Positions 8,373-17,321 of a stretch of DNA of 64,000 nucleotides are shown piece after piece. Position 1 is the first letter of the stretch, and every line of letters begins with the position of its first letter. This DNA is from Stutzerimonas stutzeri (GTDB lineage Bacteria > Pseudomonadota > Gammaproteobacteria > Pseudomonadales > Pseudomonadaceae): positions 1 to 64,000 of the forward strand of contig DGLA01000009.1 of the NCBI GenBank assembly GCA_002387205.1. Reading direction: 5' to 3'. The position numbers and the translations under genes are program-made. Below the pieces are notes generated by a model. That model made no database searches. It was not told the DNA's origin and was given only the letters and a program-made list of their open reading frames with translations.

Positions 8373-9197
8373 ATGGATTTCAGTGTTGATTACCTGATCG
8401 AACTGTCCGAGGCCTGGTTGCCGGTCGTCATTCAATATGGAGCGCAGGTCACGCTGGCGCTGGTCACTTTCCTGGTCGGCTGGCTGCTGATCAACAAGCT
8501 TGTCGGCAAGGTTGGCGGGATATTGCAGCGCCGTCAGATCGATCCGTCTCTGCATGGCTTCATCGAAAGCCTGTCAGGCGTTGTCCTCAAGGCCATGTTG
8601 CTGATCAGCGTGGCGTCGATGGTCGGTATCGAGACGACGTCTTTCATTGCCGTGATCGGCGCGGCGGGCCTTGCGATCGGTCTTGCCCTGCAGGGCAGTC
8701 TGGGCAATTTTGCCGGGGGCGTGCTGATCCTGATCTTTCGCCCGATCCGCGTCGGTGAATGGATCGAAGCCCAGGGGGTGGCTGGAACGGTCCATTCGAT
8801 CCAGATCTTTCACACCGTCCTCAAGTCTGCCGACAACAAGACCATCGTGGTGCCCAACGGCAGCCTCTCGAATGGGCATATCACCAATTATTCCCGCGAG
8901 CCGCGCCGGCGCGCCGATATCAATATCGGTATCGACTATGGCGCCGATATCAAGCTGGCGCGCAAGATCCTGCTGCAGATCGCCGAAGACGAACGCGTAC
9001 TGCGCGACCCGGAGCCGGTGGTCCATGTCGTCGCGCTGGCCGACAGTTCGGTGAATCTGTCGCTGCGGGTATGGGTCGCCACGGGCGATTTCTGGCCGGT
9101 GACCTTCGGCTTTACCGAATTGGTCAAGGAGCGATTCGACGCAGCCGGTATCGGCATCCCGTTTCCGCAGCGCGTGGTACACCTGGTTCAGAGTTGA
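8373..9197 (+). CDS. mscS: small-conductance mechanosensitive channel
   Basis: MscS forms a heptameric inner-membrane channel that opens under membrane tension and releases solutes during hypo-osmotic shock. The 274-residue protein has three N-terminal helices (about 18-44, 70-88, 92-126). The pore-lining third helix shows the Gly/Ala-rich GAAGLAIGLALQGSLGNFAG pattern. The beta domain begins with RVGEWIE and the C-terminal alpha/beta cage ends in FPQRVVHL. Its length is typical. It lies 94 bases after yajQ and converges on ampG. Confidence 0.95.
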   Translation: MDFSVDYLIELSEAWLPVVIQYGAQVTLALVTFLVGWLLINKLVGKVGGILQRRQIDPSLHGFIESLSGVVLKAMLLISVASMVGIETTSFIAVIGAAGLAIGLALQGSLGNFAGGVLILIFRPIRVGEWIEAQGVAGTVHSIQIFHTVLKSADNKTIVVPNGSLSNGHITNYSREPRRRADINIGIDYGADIKLARKILLQIAEDERVLRDPEPVVHVVALADSSVNLSLRVWVATGDFWPVTFGFTELVKERFDAAGIGIPFPQRVVHLVQS

Positions 9198-9221
9198 ACC
9201 TCGTTCAGCCCGTTTAAGGGA

Positions 9222-9238
9222 AGCCGGCATTGCCGGCC
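9222..9238. terminator. weak hairpin between mscS and ampG
   Basis: A short perfect hairpin (GCCGGCA/TGCCGGC) lies between the two convergent genes. There is no clear U-run on either side, so termination is only a guess. Confidence 0.35.
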
Positions 9239-9242
9239 TCTC

Positions 9243-10943
9243 TCAGGTCTGTTCCGTAGCTGCCAGCGGGTCGGCTGGATCTGGCTGGCGGCGGCTGCGG
9301 GTCCATTGCCAAAGGATCAACACGAGGGTCGGAACGCCAAGGAGAGCAGTGACCAGGAAGAAGTCACTGTAGCCAAGCCGCTCGACCATTACGCCTGAGT
9401 AACCACCCAGTAGTCTTGGCAGTAACAGCATCAGGGAGCTGAGCAGCGCGTATTGAGTGGCGGAAAACTTCAGGTTGGTGAGGCTCGAAAGATAGGCAAC
9501 AAAAGCTGTCGAGGCCAACCCGCCGCTGAAGTTGTCGCAGGAAATCGTGACGATCAACATGTTCAGGTTGGCGCCCATATCCACGAGCAACATGAACATC
9601 AGGTTGGTGGCGGCCGAGGCAGCACCGCCGATGAACAGGATCGGCAGAATGCTGAAGCGCACGATCAGCAGCCCGCCGAAGGCGGCGCCGAGCAGGGTCA
9701 TGATCAGGCCGAAGAGCTTGCTGACGCTGGCGATCTGGTCCTTGCTGAACCCCTGGTCGATGTAGAAGACGTTCGCCATGACTCCCATTACTGTATCGGA
9801 CATCCGGTAGGTGGCGATCAGCCCAAGCAACAGCAGCGCCTGCCAGCGGTAACGGAAGATGAAATCGGTGATGGGTGTCAGCACTGGCCCCATCAGGATC
9901 CGGCCCGGGCCGGAGAGACAGCCCCAGCAAATCAACAGGTACATGGTTCCCCGCGGCCAGTAACCGCCCCAGTACGACTGAAACATGCCTGTAGCGGACA
10001 CCATCAGGATGATCAGGACGATGACCGATACCGCCTGGTGTACGAAATCGAATCGCGCCGGACGCTGGCGCTGGCCGGCCTGGTGAAGCATCTGCCGCAC
10101 CGGAATCATCAGCGAGCGCCCCCAAGGGGAGAGCGAGCCGATGATGAAAAGAAAGTAGAGCGTTGCCCGTGGCCAGGCCTGGGCAATCAGTGCATTGATC
10201 ATCGCCGGTACGGAGATGAGCAGCACCAGCAGCAGCCCGACCGCGGCCAACTGATGGTTGAAGGTGAATAGGGAAGGTTCGTTGGGCAGGGGGGCTGCGC
10301 CTTCGGGTTCCGGGATCAGCAGACTGGTGACCAGGCCCGGCAGGATGAGCAGGGCGAAGGCGATGTAGGTCGTGGCCCAGGCAGCCTGGTCGTACTCCAC
10401 ATTGCTTGAGCCCAGCCACTCGGCAAGAAACAGGGCGCCGGCGCTGGCCAGCAGCATCGCGATTCGGTAGCCAGTCATGTAGCTCGCCGCCAGCGTGGCT
10501 TGCAACTTGTCCTCGGCGATCTCCAGGCGATAGGCGTCGATTGCAATGTCCTGGGTGGCCGAGGCGAAAGCCACCGCCACCGCCAGTGCAATCAGCATGG
10601 TCAGATTCTGTTGCGGGTTGCACATGGCCATGCCGATCAGGCCGACCGCAATCACCGCCTGCGAAAGCACCAACCAGGAACGTCGCCGGCCCAGGCCGCC
10701 AATCCAGGGCAGGCGCCACTGATCGAGCATTGGCGACCATACCCATTTGAATGCATAGGCCAGGCTTATCCAGCTGGCAAAACCAATGGTTTCGCGAGAC
10801 ACCCCAGCCTCGCGTAGCCACACCGAGAGCGTGGAAAAAACCAGGATCGCCGGAAGCCCGGCAGCGAAGCCAAGGATCAGCAGTGTCAGTGAGGCTGGGC
10901 TGGCATAGGCGGCTAGCGCGGCGCGCCAGGTTTCACGAGACAT
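9243..10943 (-). CDS. ampG: AmpG family muropeptide MFS transporter
   Basis: AmpG imports anhydromuropeptides released during cell-wall turnover, feeding peptidoglycan recycling and, in pseudomonads, ampC induction. I start at the ATG at 10941-10943 (MSRETWRAALAAYASP); the frame before it is low-complexity R/G/A-rich sequence. The resulting 566 residues contain many hydrophobic helices. The first has the AmpG-type LILGFAAGLPAILVFSTLSVWL, and SATQDIAIDAYR is the family's charged signature in the fourth/fifth helix region. Its position beside mscS and yajQ matches PA4393 of P. aeruginosa. Confidence 0.93.
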   Translation of the reverse strand: MSRETWRAALAAYASPASLTLLILGFAAGLPAILVFSTLSVWLREAGVSRETIGFASWISLAYAFKWVWSPMLDQWRLPWIGGLGRRRSWLVLSQAVIAVGLIGMAMCNPQQNLTMLIALAVAVAFASATQDIAIDAYRLEIAEDKLQATLAASYMTGYRIAMLLASAGALFLAEWLGSSNVEYDQAAWATTYIAFALLILPGLVTSLLIPEPEGAAPLPNEPSLFTFNHQLAAVGLLLVLLISVPAMINALIAQAWPRATLYFLFIIGSLSPWGRSLMIPVRQMLHQAGQRQRPARFDFVHQAVSVIVLIILMVSATGMFQSYWGGYWPRGTMYLLICWGCLSGPGRILMGPVLTPITDFIFRYRWQALLLLGLIATYRMSDTVMGVMANVFYIDQGFSKDQIASVSKLFGLIMTLLGAAFGGLLIVRFSILPILFIGGAASAATNLMFMLLVDMGANLNMLIVTISCDNFSGGLASTAFVAYLSSLTNLKFSATQYALLSSLMLLLPRLLGGYSGVMVERLGYSDFFLVTALLGVPTLVLILWQWTRSRRQPDPADPLAATEQT

Positions 10944-10978
10944 AAGGGCAAATAGCGGAAGAACATGAAGGGCGCACT

Positions 10979-11350
10979 CTACCCGCTGTGCTCCGCCGAA
11001 TGCCAGCCGTGCCGACGTATGTCGACACGGTCGTTGACTAGCTGCACGCCCTCGGCGCGAAGTCGAGCACGTTGCTCCTCGCCCGATACGGTCCCGGCGG
11101 CCAGGCTCAGTCTTCCACCAGCGGCCAGCACCCGGTGCCAAGGCAGGCGGGTATCGTCCGGCAACTGCGAGAGAACCCGTCCGACCCAGCGTGCCGCCCG
11201 ACCCAGTCCAGCAACGGCGGCAAGTTCGCCATAGCTGATGACCTTGCCTTGCGGAATCTGCGCCAGCGCCAGATAGAGTGCTGCCCGGCGAGTTTCCGAA
11301 TCGCTTGTTCGCAGTACGTCCAGCTGGGCGTCGGCCCTGGTGTTTGGCAT
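10979..11350 (-). CDS. MGMT-like alkyltransferase-like (ATL) protein
   Basis: A 123-residue protein equal to the DNA-binding domain of O6-alkylguanine transferases: helix-turn-helix KVISYGELAAVAGLGRAARW, then the arginine-finger region and the active-site box. The box reads PWHRV with W71, where repair enzymes have the alkyl-accepting cysteine of PCHRV. It therefore belongs to the alkyltransferase-like group, which binds O6-alkylguanine without repairing it and passes the lesion to nucleotide excision repair. It is a single gene 35 bases upstream of ampG on the same strand. Confidence 0.9.
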   Translation of the reverse strand: MPNTRADAQLDVLRTSDSETRRAALYLALAQIPQGKVISYGELAAVAGLGRAARWVGRVLSQLPDDTRLPWHRVLAAGGRLSLAAGTVSGEEQRARLRAEGVQLVNDRVDIRRHGWHSAEHSG

Positions 11351-11474
11351 CGTTTGGCTCCGTTCGCAGGGGGCGCGATAAGAACTACGGTTCCGTTTGG
11401 CGGCCAGTGCTTGTCGACTATCGGTGCATAAGGATAATGCCTGCCTTTCTCATTTACCCAGATATCCCCTGCCT

Positions 11475-12491
11475 ATGTTCTCCCCATTGCTTCCCCGAAC
11501 CCTGCTTTGCGTAACCCTGTCGGCGTTCTCTCTGTCATCGGTCGCCGATACCGTATGGCTAAAAAACGGTGACCGGCTCACCGGCAAGATCAGCGTGCTG
11601 GACGGCGGCAAGCTGCTGATCGAAACCGAGTACGGCGGGTCGATACCGGTAAAGTGGAGTCAGGTTGCGACCCTGGAAAGCAACCAGCAGTTGCTGGTCA
11701 AGGAAAACGACGTTTCCGGCGAAGTGGCCAAGTCGCTGCAGGCCGCTGGAGATGGCAAGGTCACCTTGAGCAATGGCGGTACGCCACGCACGGTCCCGCT
11801 GACCAGCATCACGCAAATCATCCATCCGAAGCCGCTGATTCAGGACCTGACCTGGAAGGGGAATGTCGATGTGGCGCTGGACTACAAGCGCGCCGAAACC
11901 GACACGGATGACTATGACGTATCGTTCAAAACGTCGGCGCGTCATGGTTTGTGGCGCCATAACGGCTCCGGTAGCTACAACCGCGAATACCGCAACGACG
12001 TGACGGCAACGGATAACTGGGATGCCGAATACGCCCTCGACCGCTTCCTCGATGAGCACTGGTTCTGGCAGGGACGTCTGGAATACAAGCGCGACAAGAT
12101 CGAGGACGTCCGTCGCCAGCGCACCATCGGTACCGGTCCGGGTTATCAATTCTGGGATAACGAGCTCGGTGCCTTCTCGCTGGCATCCCTGGCCAACCGC
12201 AGCGACTACCAGTTCGCCAACGGCAACACCGAAGACTTTTACTCCCTCGCCCTGAAGTGGAACTACAACCGCTATCTGGTGGGCAAGACGTTCGAGCTGT
12301 TCAGCAACGGCGAGATCGGCAAGCCACTGGAAAATGTCGCTGACTACGAGCTCGACGCAGAAGTCGGGCTGCGTTACAAGGTGACCGACTGGGCGTCGCT
12401 GAACATGAAAGCCGAGAAGGATATCGTCAGCGGCGCTGAAAGCGATCTGGACGAAACCCAGTACAGCATTGGCTTCGGTGTAGGCTGGTAA
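11475..12491 (+). CDS. DUF481 domain protein, putative outer-membrane/salt-induced
   Basis: A 338-residue exported protein of the DUF481 (YdiY-like) family. I start at the ATG at 11475 because it gives a clean signal peptide (MFSPLLPRTLLCVTLSAFSLSSVADT) with a likely cut after SVA. The N-terminal part, DTVWLKNGDRLTGKI and repeated ESN/GGKV segments, resembles a small SH3-like module. The rest alternates aromatic and charged residues in strand-like units (YKRAETDTDDYDVSFKTSA, LASLANRSDYQFANGN) and ends in a terminal aromatic (FGVGW), as expected for an outer-membrane barrel. The physiological role is unknown. Confidence 0.85.
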   Translation: MFSPLLPRTLLCVTLSAFSLSSVADTVWLKNGDRLTGKISVLDGGKLLIETEYGGSIPVKWSQVATLESNQQLLVKENDVSGEVAKSLQAAGDGKVTLSNGGTPRTVPLTSITQIIHPKPLIQDLTWKGNVDVALDYKRAETDTDDYDVSFKTSARHGLWRHNGSGSYNREYRNDVTATDNWDAEYALDRFLDEHWFWQGRLEYKRDKIEDVRRQRTIGTGPGYQFWDNELGAFSLASLANRSDYQFANGNTEDFYSLALKWNYNRYLVGKTFELFSNGEIGKPLENVADYELDAEVGLRYKVTDWASLNMKAEKDIVSGAESDLDETQYSIGFGVGW

Positions 12492-12551
12492 GCGGTAGAG
12501 AGGATAAAACCGCTGGAGGCAGGAAGACTATTTGGAACCGGCGCCCATACG

Positions 12552-12574
12552 TTCCAGCCTCCAGCCTCCAGCTT
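12552..12574 (+). repeat. heptamer tandem repeat (TTCCAGC/CTCCAGC)
   Basis: Three consecutive near-identical 7-base units lie in the gap between the DUF481 gene and the SDR gene. A similar array occurs at 22100-22120, also between genes. The function is unknown. Confidence 0.55.
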
Positions 12575-12580
12575 TAGCGC

Positions 12581-13339
12581 TTAGAGCCGCAGCCCGCCAT
12601 CGAGCTCCAGAATGCGCCCGGTGAAGTAGTCGTTCTCCAGGATATAGGCGACCGAGTGGGCGATTTCCATCGGCTTGCCGAGGCGTTTCAATGGAATCCC
12701 GGTGGTCATCTTTTCCAGTGCCTCCGGTTTCATGCTGGCCACCATCTCCGTCTCGATGAAGCCGGGAGCAACGCCGGCTACACGGATGCCGTAGCGCGCC
12801 AGTTCCTTCGCCCAGACCACCGTGTCGGCTGCAACGCCGGCTTTTGCCGCTGAGTAGTTCGCCTGGCCCATATTGCCGGCCCGTGAAATCGAGGAGATAT
12901 TGACGATCGCACCCTGACGTTTCAGCTCGATCATCCTGGCTGCTACTTCGCGTGTGCAGAGAAACACGCCGGTGAGGTTGACATCGATCACCGCCTGCCA
13001 TTGGGCGAGACTCATCTTTGACAGCTCGCCGTCCTTCACCTTGATGGTCAGGCCGTCACGAAGGATCCCCGCATTGTTCACCAGGCCGTCGAGGCCACCG
13101 AAATCCTCACTGACCTGGGAAACCATCTGGCTTACCTGTTCTTCGTTTGCCACGTTGCACAGATAGGCGCGCGCCTCGCCGCCGGCGTTCTTGCATGCCG
13201 CTACCGCCTCGTCCAGGCGCTCCTGGTTGAGGTCGACCAAGGCCAGCCGCGCGCCTCTGGCTGCCAGATATTCGCCCATGGCGCGGCCCAGACCCTGGCC
13301 GCCTCCGGTGATGATGATGATCTTGTCGTTGAGCTGCAT
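12581..13339 (-). CDS. SDR family oxidoreductase, 3-oxoacyl-ACP reductase (FabG-like)
   Basis: A 252-residue short-chain dehydrogenase. The nucleotide-binding glycine motif is TGGGQGLGRAMG (about 11-22), followed by NNAGI (about 87-91) and the catalytic Ser-Tyr-Lys set (SSIS near 148; YSAAKAG near 161-167). The Tyr and Lys spacing is correct. FabG-like enzymes reduce beta-ketoacyl-ACP with NADPH; the real substrate may differ because the main fabG of pseudomonads lies with the fab cluster. It diverges from hugZ, as in P. aeruginosa PA4389/PA4388 from memory. Confidence 0.85.
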   Translation of the reverse strand: MQLNDKIIIITGGGQGLGRAMGEYLAARGARLALVDLNQERLDEAVAACKNAGGEARAYLCNVANEEQVSQMVSQVSEDFGGLDGLVNNAGILRDGLTIKVKDGELSKMSLAQWQAVIDVNLTGVFLCTREVAARMIELKRQGAIVNISSISRAGNMGQANYSAAKAGVAADTVVWAKELARYGIRVAGVAPGFIETEMVASMKPEALEKMTTGIPLKRLGKPMEIAHSVAYILENDYFTGRILELDGGLRL

Positions 13340-13438
13340 GCTGATCTCCGTGCCTGTATGTCAGTGCGTATCGCGACGTCCCAGGCATGAACCGGTATGC
13401 TGGCGGCAATCGACAGTGACCAGCCATGAGGTGCCCAG

Positions 13439-14143
13439 GTGAGCGCAGAAGCCGCCAAGCATGCCCGACTCCTACTGCTCAAGGAATACCGAGGCGTGCT
13501 TTCCACCCATTCCCAGAGCATGCCCGGCTTCCCCTTCGGTTCGGCAGTACCCTATTGCCTGGATGAGCAGGGTTGGCCTCTGATCCTGATCAGCCGGATT
13601 GCCCAGCACACCAAAAACCTCACGGCCGACCCGCGCTGCTCGATGCTGGTGGGCGAACGCGGCGTCGAGGACGTTCAGGCGACCGGCCGCCTGACCATGC
13701 TGGCCGAGGCGCGGAAACTCGTCGAGCAGGAAGCCATCGAGATGGCAGCGGCGCGTTATTACCGCTACTTTCCGGAGTCCAGGGATTATCACCGCGTCCA
13801 TGATTTCGACTTCTGGGTGCTGCAGCCGGTGCGGTGGCGGTATATCGGTGGCTTCGGGGCGATTCACTGGCTGGATCAGGTCGCGCTGGCCAACCCCTTC
13901 GCCTCGCGGGGCGGCGCCGAGGGCGGCATGATCGATCACATGAACAGCGATCACGCATCCGCCATTGCCCATTACGTAGAGCGGGCCGGGCTCCTGGCCA
14001 CGCAGGAGGCTTCCATGGCCGGCATCGACAGCGAAGGCTTCCATCTGCGGATCGGGCAGTCCATCTACTGGCTCGCCTTCCCCTCCAGATGCGCCACGCC
14101 AGATGAGGTGCGGCATGCCTTGGTCGCAATGGCCCGAAGCTGA
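13439..14143 (+). CDS. HugZ family pyridoxamine-phosphate-oxidase-fold protein
   Basis: A 234-residue protein with a GTG start at 13439. The N-terminal split-barrel PNPOx-like domain (GVLSTHSQSMPGFPFGSAVPYC, then SRIAQHTKNLTADPRCSMLV) is joined to a C-terminal DUF2470-type domain with MIDHMNSDHASAIAHYVE. This pairing is typical of HugZ-like heme-utilisation or heme-oxygenase-like proteins and of related FMN or heme binders. Whether it degrades heme here is not known, and no heme-uptake genes are adjacent. It diverges from the SDR gene. Confidence 0.85.
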   Translation: MSAEAAKHARLLLLKEYRGVLSTHSQSMPGFPFGSAVPYCLDEQGWPLILISRIAQHTKNLTADPRCSMLVGERGVEDVQATGRLTMLAEARKLVEQEAIEMAAARYYRYFPESRDYHRVHDFDFWVLQPVRWRYIGGFGAIHWLDQVALANPFASRGGAEGGMIDHMNSDHASAIAHYVERAGLLATQEASMAGIDSEGFHLRIGQSIYWLAFPSRCATPDEVRHALVAMARS

Positions 14144-14267
14144 TTCCGGCTGCTGGAGCGGGGCGAATAATTCGGTTACAGGCCTGTTCGTCAGCTGGGT
14201 TGAATTCGCTGCGCACCGCCGTCATCTACACAATTCCGGAAGCCGTACTTCCGCAAAGGACTTCTTG

Positions 14268-14732
14268 ATGCGTATTTTCCTGTTGTTGTTTCTCCTGTTT
14301 CCGCTGGCCGAGCTGGCACTGCTGATCAAGGTTGGCGGCTCGATCGGGGTGTTGCCCACCATCCTCCTGCTGGTCATCAGTGGTATGGCCGGGATCCTGT
14401 TGATGCGCCTGGCCGGTTTTGCCACTGCCTGGCGTGCACGCGAGCGGCTGGCGCGTGGTGAATTGCCGGAACGGGAGATGCTTCAGGGCTTGATGATGGC
14501 CCTGGCAGGCGGGCTGCTGTTCCTGCCTGGTTTTCTCAGCGACATCGTTGCGCTGCTGGTGTTGTTTCCGCCGTCGCGCAACCTCTTTCTAGGCTTTGTC
14601 GGGCGTCGTGTCGAAGCGCAGGCGCAGCGGCGCAGGGCCTTTACCGACGACCTGCGTCAGCAACATGAACATCGTGAGGGCCCGCAGCGGCCGAATATCA
14701 TCGAGGGCGAGTGGGAACGCCGCGACAAATAG
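14268..14732 (+). CDS. fxsA: FxsA family membrane protein
   Basis: FxsA is a small inner-membrane protein; in E. coli overproduction relieves exclusion of phage T7 by the F plasmid. I start at the ATG at 14268, preceded by AAAGGA at 14255-14260, because the 55 extra residues upstream are unlike the family. The 154-residue protein opens with MRIFLLLFLLFPLAELALL and has hydrophobic segments at about 1-20, 25-45 and 70-100, including the family's GGLLFLPGFLSDIVALLVLFP. A terminator follows directly, and groES is next, as in P. aeruginosa. Confidence 0.93.
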   Translation: MRIFLLLFLLFPLAELALLIKVGGSIGVLPTILLLVISGMAGILLMRLAGFATAWRARERLARGELPEREMLQGLMMALAGGLLFLPGFLSDIVALLVLFPPSRNLFLGFVGRRVEAQAQRRRAFTDDLRQQHEHREGPQRPNIIEGEWERRDK

Positions 14733-14750
14733 CCCGTTTCCCCCCCAAGC

Positions 14751-14777
14751 AAAGGCATGCCACGGCATGCCTTTTTT
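14751..14777 (+). terminator. rho-independent terminator after fxsA
   Basis: An 11-bp stem (AAAGGCATGCC with GGCATGCCTTT) and a small loop are followed by a T-run, 18 bases after the fxsA stop. It separates fxsA from the heat-shock operon. Confidence 0.85.
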
Positions 14778-14810
14778 ATCTTCGCCGACGCAAAAAATTC
14801 GCGTTCCACC

Positions 14811-14838
14811 CTTGAAATCGTTTTTGCCGCCCGCATGT
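14811..14838 (+). promoter_or_regulatory. sigma-32-type heat-shock promoter of groESL
   Basis: CTTGAAA at 14811-14817 matches the sigma-32 -35 consensus exactly. CCCGCATGT at 14830-14838 is close to the -10 consensus CCCCATnT, with a 12-base spacer. It lies 146 bases before groES, leaving a leader. This agrees with the known heat-shock control of groE operons in pseudomonads. No CIRCE element is visible. Confidence 0.75.
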
Positions 14839-14983
14839 AGCGGTCACCGCAAGGTCGCTGTCGCGATTTGACAGTCCGTCTTCTGCGGCTCGCATTGCGG
14901 GCCGCAACCGGCACCGCCGGATTTGCCAACCCGCCGATGAGAATGCATCGGCATGGAAACCACTGTACTAGGAGAGATCGACA

Positions 14984-15277
14984 ATGAAGCTTCGTCCTCT
15001 GCATGACCGCGTCGTGATTCGTCGCAGCGAAGAAGAAACCAAGACCGCAGGCGGCATCGTGCTGCCGGGCTCCGCTGCCGAGAAGCCCAACCGTGGCGAA
15101 GTCGTCGCTGTAGGCACTGGCCGCGTTCTGGATAACGGCGAAGTCCGTCCGCTGGCCGTCAAGGTTGGCGACAAGGTCGTGTTCGGCCCTTACTCCGGCA
15201 GCAACACCGTCAAGGTCGACGGTGAAGACCTGCTGGTGATGAGCGAGAACGAGATTCTCGCCGTCGTCGAAGCCTGA
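14984..15277 (+). CDS. groES: co-chaperonin GroES
   Basis: The 10-kDa co-chaperonin forms the heptameric lid of the GroEL folding chamber in the cytoplasm. The 97-residue product begins MKLRPLHDRVVIRR and has the mobile loop EEETKTAGGIVLPGSAAEK and the C-terminal MSENEILAVVE. Length and motifs are standard. TAGGAGAG provides a strong ribosome-binding site. It is followed after 57 bases by groEL in the usual operon. Confidence 0.98.
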   Translation: MKLRPLHDRVVIRRSEEETKTAGGIVLPGSAAEKPNRGEVVAVGTGRVLDNGEVRPLAVKVGDKVVFGPYSGSNTVKVDGEDLLVMSENEILAVVEA

Positions 15278-15334
15278 TCAGCGCTCGCTTATAGCGAACT
15301 GCGTTCCATCAACAGAATTTGAGGAAGAATCAAC

Positions 15335-16984
15335 ATGGCTGCTAAAGAAGTTAAGTTCGGCGACTCCGCTCGCAAGAAGATGCTCGTAGGCGTCAACGTC
15401 CTGGCTGACGCGGTAAAAGCGACCCTCGGCCCGAAAGGCCGTAACGTCGTCATCGAGAAAAGCTTCGGCGCTCCGACCATCACCAAGGATGGCGTTTCCG
15501 TTGCCAAGGAAATCGAGCTGAAGGACCGTTTCGAAAACATGGGCGCGCAGCTGGTCAAGGACGTTGCCTCCCGTGCCAACGATGATGCGGGCGACGGCAC
15601 CACCACTGCTACCGTTCTGGCGCAGTCGATCGTCAACGAAGGCCTGAAGGCCGTAGCTGCCGGCATGAACCCGATGGATCTGAAGCGCGGCATCGACAAG
15701 GCGACCATCGCCATCGTTGCTGAGCTGAAGAACCAGTCCAAGCCATGCGCTGACTTCAAGGCCATCGCTCAGGTTGGCACCATCTCCGCCAACTCCGACA
15801 GCTCCATCGGCGCGATCATCGCCGAAGCCATGGAAAAGGTCGGTAAAGAAGGCGTCATCACCGTTGAAGAAGGCTCGGGCCTGGAAAACGAACTGTCCGT
15901 GGTAGAAGGTATGCAGTTCGACCGTGGCTACCTGTCCCCGTACTTCATCAACAAGCCGGACACCATGGTGGCCGAGCTGGACAGCCCGATGCTGCTGCTG
16001 GTCGACAAGAAGATCTCCAACATCCGCGAACTGTTGCCGGTGCTGGAAGGTGTTGCCAAGGCCGGTCGTCCGCTGCTGATCGTTGCTGAAGACGTCGAGG
16101 GCGAAGCCCTGGCGACTCTGGTCGTCAACAACATGCGCGGCATCGTCAAAGTTGCTGCCGTCAAGGCGCCTGGCTTCGGCGATCGTCGCAAGGCCATGCT
16201 GCAAGACATCGCCATCCTGACTGGCGGTACCGTGATTTCCGAAGAAGTCGGCCTGAGCCTGGAAACCGCTACCCTGGAGCACCTGGGTAACGCCAAGCGC
16301 GTCGTGCTGAACAAGGAAAACACCACCATCATCGACGGTGCCGGTCAGCAGGTCGACATCGAAGCTCGTGTGGCGCAGATCCGCAAGCAGGTCGAAGACA
16401 CTTCTTCCGACTACGACAAAGAGAAGCTGCAAGAACGTCTGGCCAAACTGGCTGGCGGTGTTGCCGTGATCAAGGTCGGCGCTGGTACCGAAGTCGAGAT
16501 GAAAGAGAAGAAAGCCCGCGTTGAAGACGCCCTGCACGCCACTCGTGCAGCCGTCGAAGAAGGCGTGGTGCCTGGCGGCGGTGTTGCCCTGGTGCGCGCT
16601 CTGCAGGCTATCTCCGATCTCAAGGGCGACAACGAAGACCAGAACGTCGGCATCACCTTGCTGCGCCGCGCGGTCGAAGCGCCGCTGCGTCAGATCGTTT
16701 CCAACGCCGGTGGCGAGCCGAGCGTTGTGGTCGACAAGGTCAAGCAGGGTTCGGGCAACTACGGCTTCAACGCTGCAACTGACGAGTACGGCGACATGAT
16801 CGAGATGGGTATTCTCGATCCGGCGAAGGTTACCCGTTCTGCTCTGCAGGCCGCGGCTTCCATTGCCAGCCTGATGATCACCACCGAAGCGATGATCGCC
16901 GAAGTGGCTGAAGACAAGCCTGCTGGCGGCATGCCGGACATGGGCGGCATGGGTGGTATGGGTGGCATGGGCGGCATGATGTAA
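15335..16984 (+). CDS. groEL: chaperonin GroEL
   Basis: The 60-kDa chaperonin forms a double heptameric ring that encloses non-native proteins and folds them using ATP with GroES. The 549-residue protein opens MAAKEVKFGDSARKKMLVGV, contains the ATP-binding DGTTTATVLAQ (about residues 87-97) and the apical domain with GRPLLIVAEDVEGEAL, and ends in the glycine-methionine tail (GGMGGMGG...). Codon use is strongly biased, as expected for an abundant protein. It is co-transcribed with groES from the heat-shock promoter, and a strong terminator follows. Confidence 0.98.
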   Translation: MAAKEVKFGDSARKKMLVGVNVLADAVKATLGPKGRNVVIEKSFGAPTITKDGVSVAKEIELKDRFENMGAQLVKDVASRANDDAGDGTTTATVLAQSIVNEGLKAVAAGMNPMDLKRGIDKATIAIVAELKNQSKPCADFKAIAQVGTISANSDSSIGAIIAEAMEKVGKEGVITVEEGSGLENELSVVEGMQFDRGYLSPYFINKPDTMVAELDSPMLLLVDKKISNIRELLPVLEGVAKAGRPLLIVAEDVEGEALATLVVNNMRGIVKVAAVKAPGFGDRRKAMLQDIAILTGGTVISEEVGLSLETATLEHLGNAKRVVLNKENTTIIDGAGQQVDIEARVAQIRKQVEDTSSDYDKEKLQERLAKLAGGVAVIKVGAGTEVEMKEKKARVEDALHATRAAVEEGVVPGGGVALVRALQAISDLKGDNEDQNVGITLLRRAVEAPLRQIVSNAGGEPSVVVDKVKQGSGNYGFNAATDEYGDMIEMGILDPAKVTRSALQAAASIASLMITTEAMIAEVAEDKPAGGMPDMGGMGGMGGMGGMM

Positions 16985-17047
16985 ACCAGCCGGTCCGGTT
17001 GGAATCCGTCACGTCAGGGTGCGAAAGCATCCTGATGGGCAACACCC

Positions 17048-17082
17048 GCAAACGCCCCGACTGGTTCGGGGCGTTTGCTTTT
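17048..17082 (+). terminator. rho-independent terminator of groESL
   Basis: A 13-bp GC-rich stem (GCAAACGCCCCGA with TCGGGGCGTTTGC) is followed by CTTTT, 63 bases after the groEL stop. Confidence 0.9.
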
Positions 17083-17321
17083 GCAGCGAAAATAAACCTG
17101 GCGAACCGATATGTCATGGCTACCGCCAGTCAGCGGCAGGCGCCATCGGCTCGTCGGTTCGCTGCCCGTTGCTCTTTGCGGCGCGATGGCGAGTCTGTCG
17201 CTTGTAGGAGGCCTGCAAGTGAAGCTGTTGGCTCTAGCGTGGCGTCGAAAAGACCTATCAGGTACAATTCGCGGCTATTTTCGGCGGGCAATCAGCTCGC
17301 GACGTATTAGAGTGTTGAGCT
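17083..17321 (+). promoter_or_regulatory. lepA upstream region
   Basis: This non-coding region between the groESL terminator and lepA holds a -10-like TACAAT near 17263, but I find no convincing -35 at normal spacing. A 103-codon open frame across it has no family-like features. The lepA promoter must lie here or upstream because the terminator isolates it from groEL. Confidence 0.4.

Noticed and set aside
9364..10821. 485-codon alternative frame within ampG
   Set aside because: The AmpG frame has the transmembrane pattern and family signature; this frame is a shadow.
15278..16537. 419-codon open frame antisense to groEL
   Set aside because: It mirrors strongly biased GroEL codons and has no recognisable fold.
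16999..17310. 103-codon open frame between groEL and lepA
   Set aside because: It spans the groESL terminator, lacks a ribosome-binding site and has no family-like sequence.
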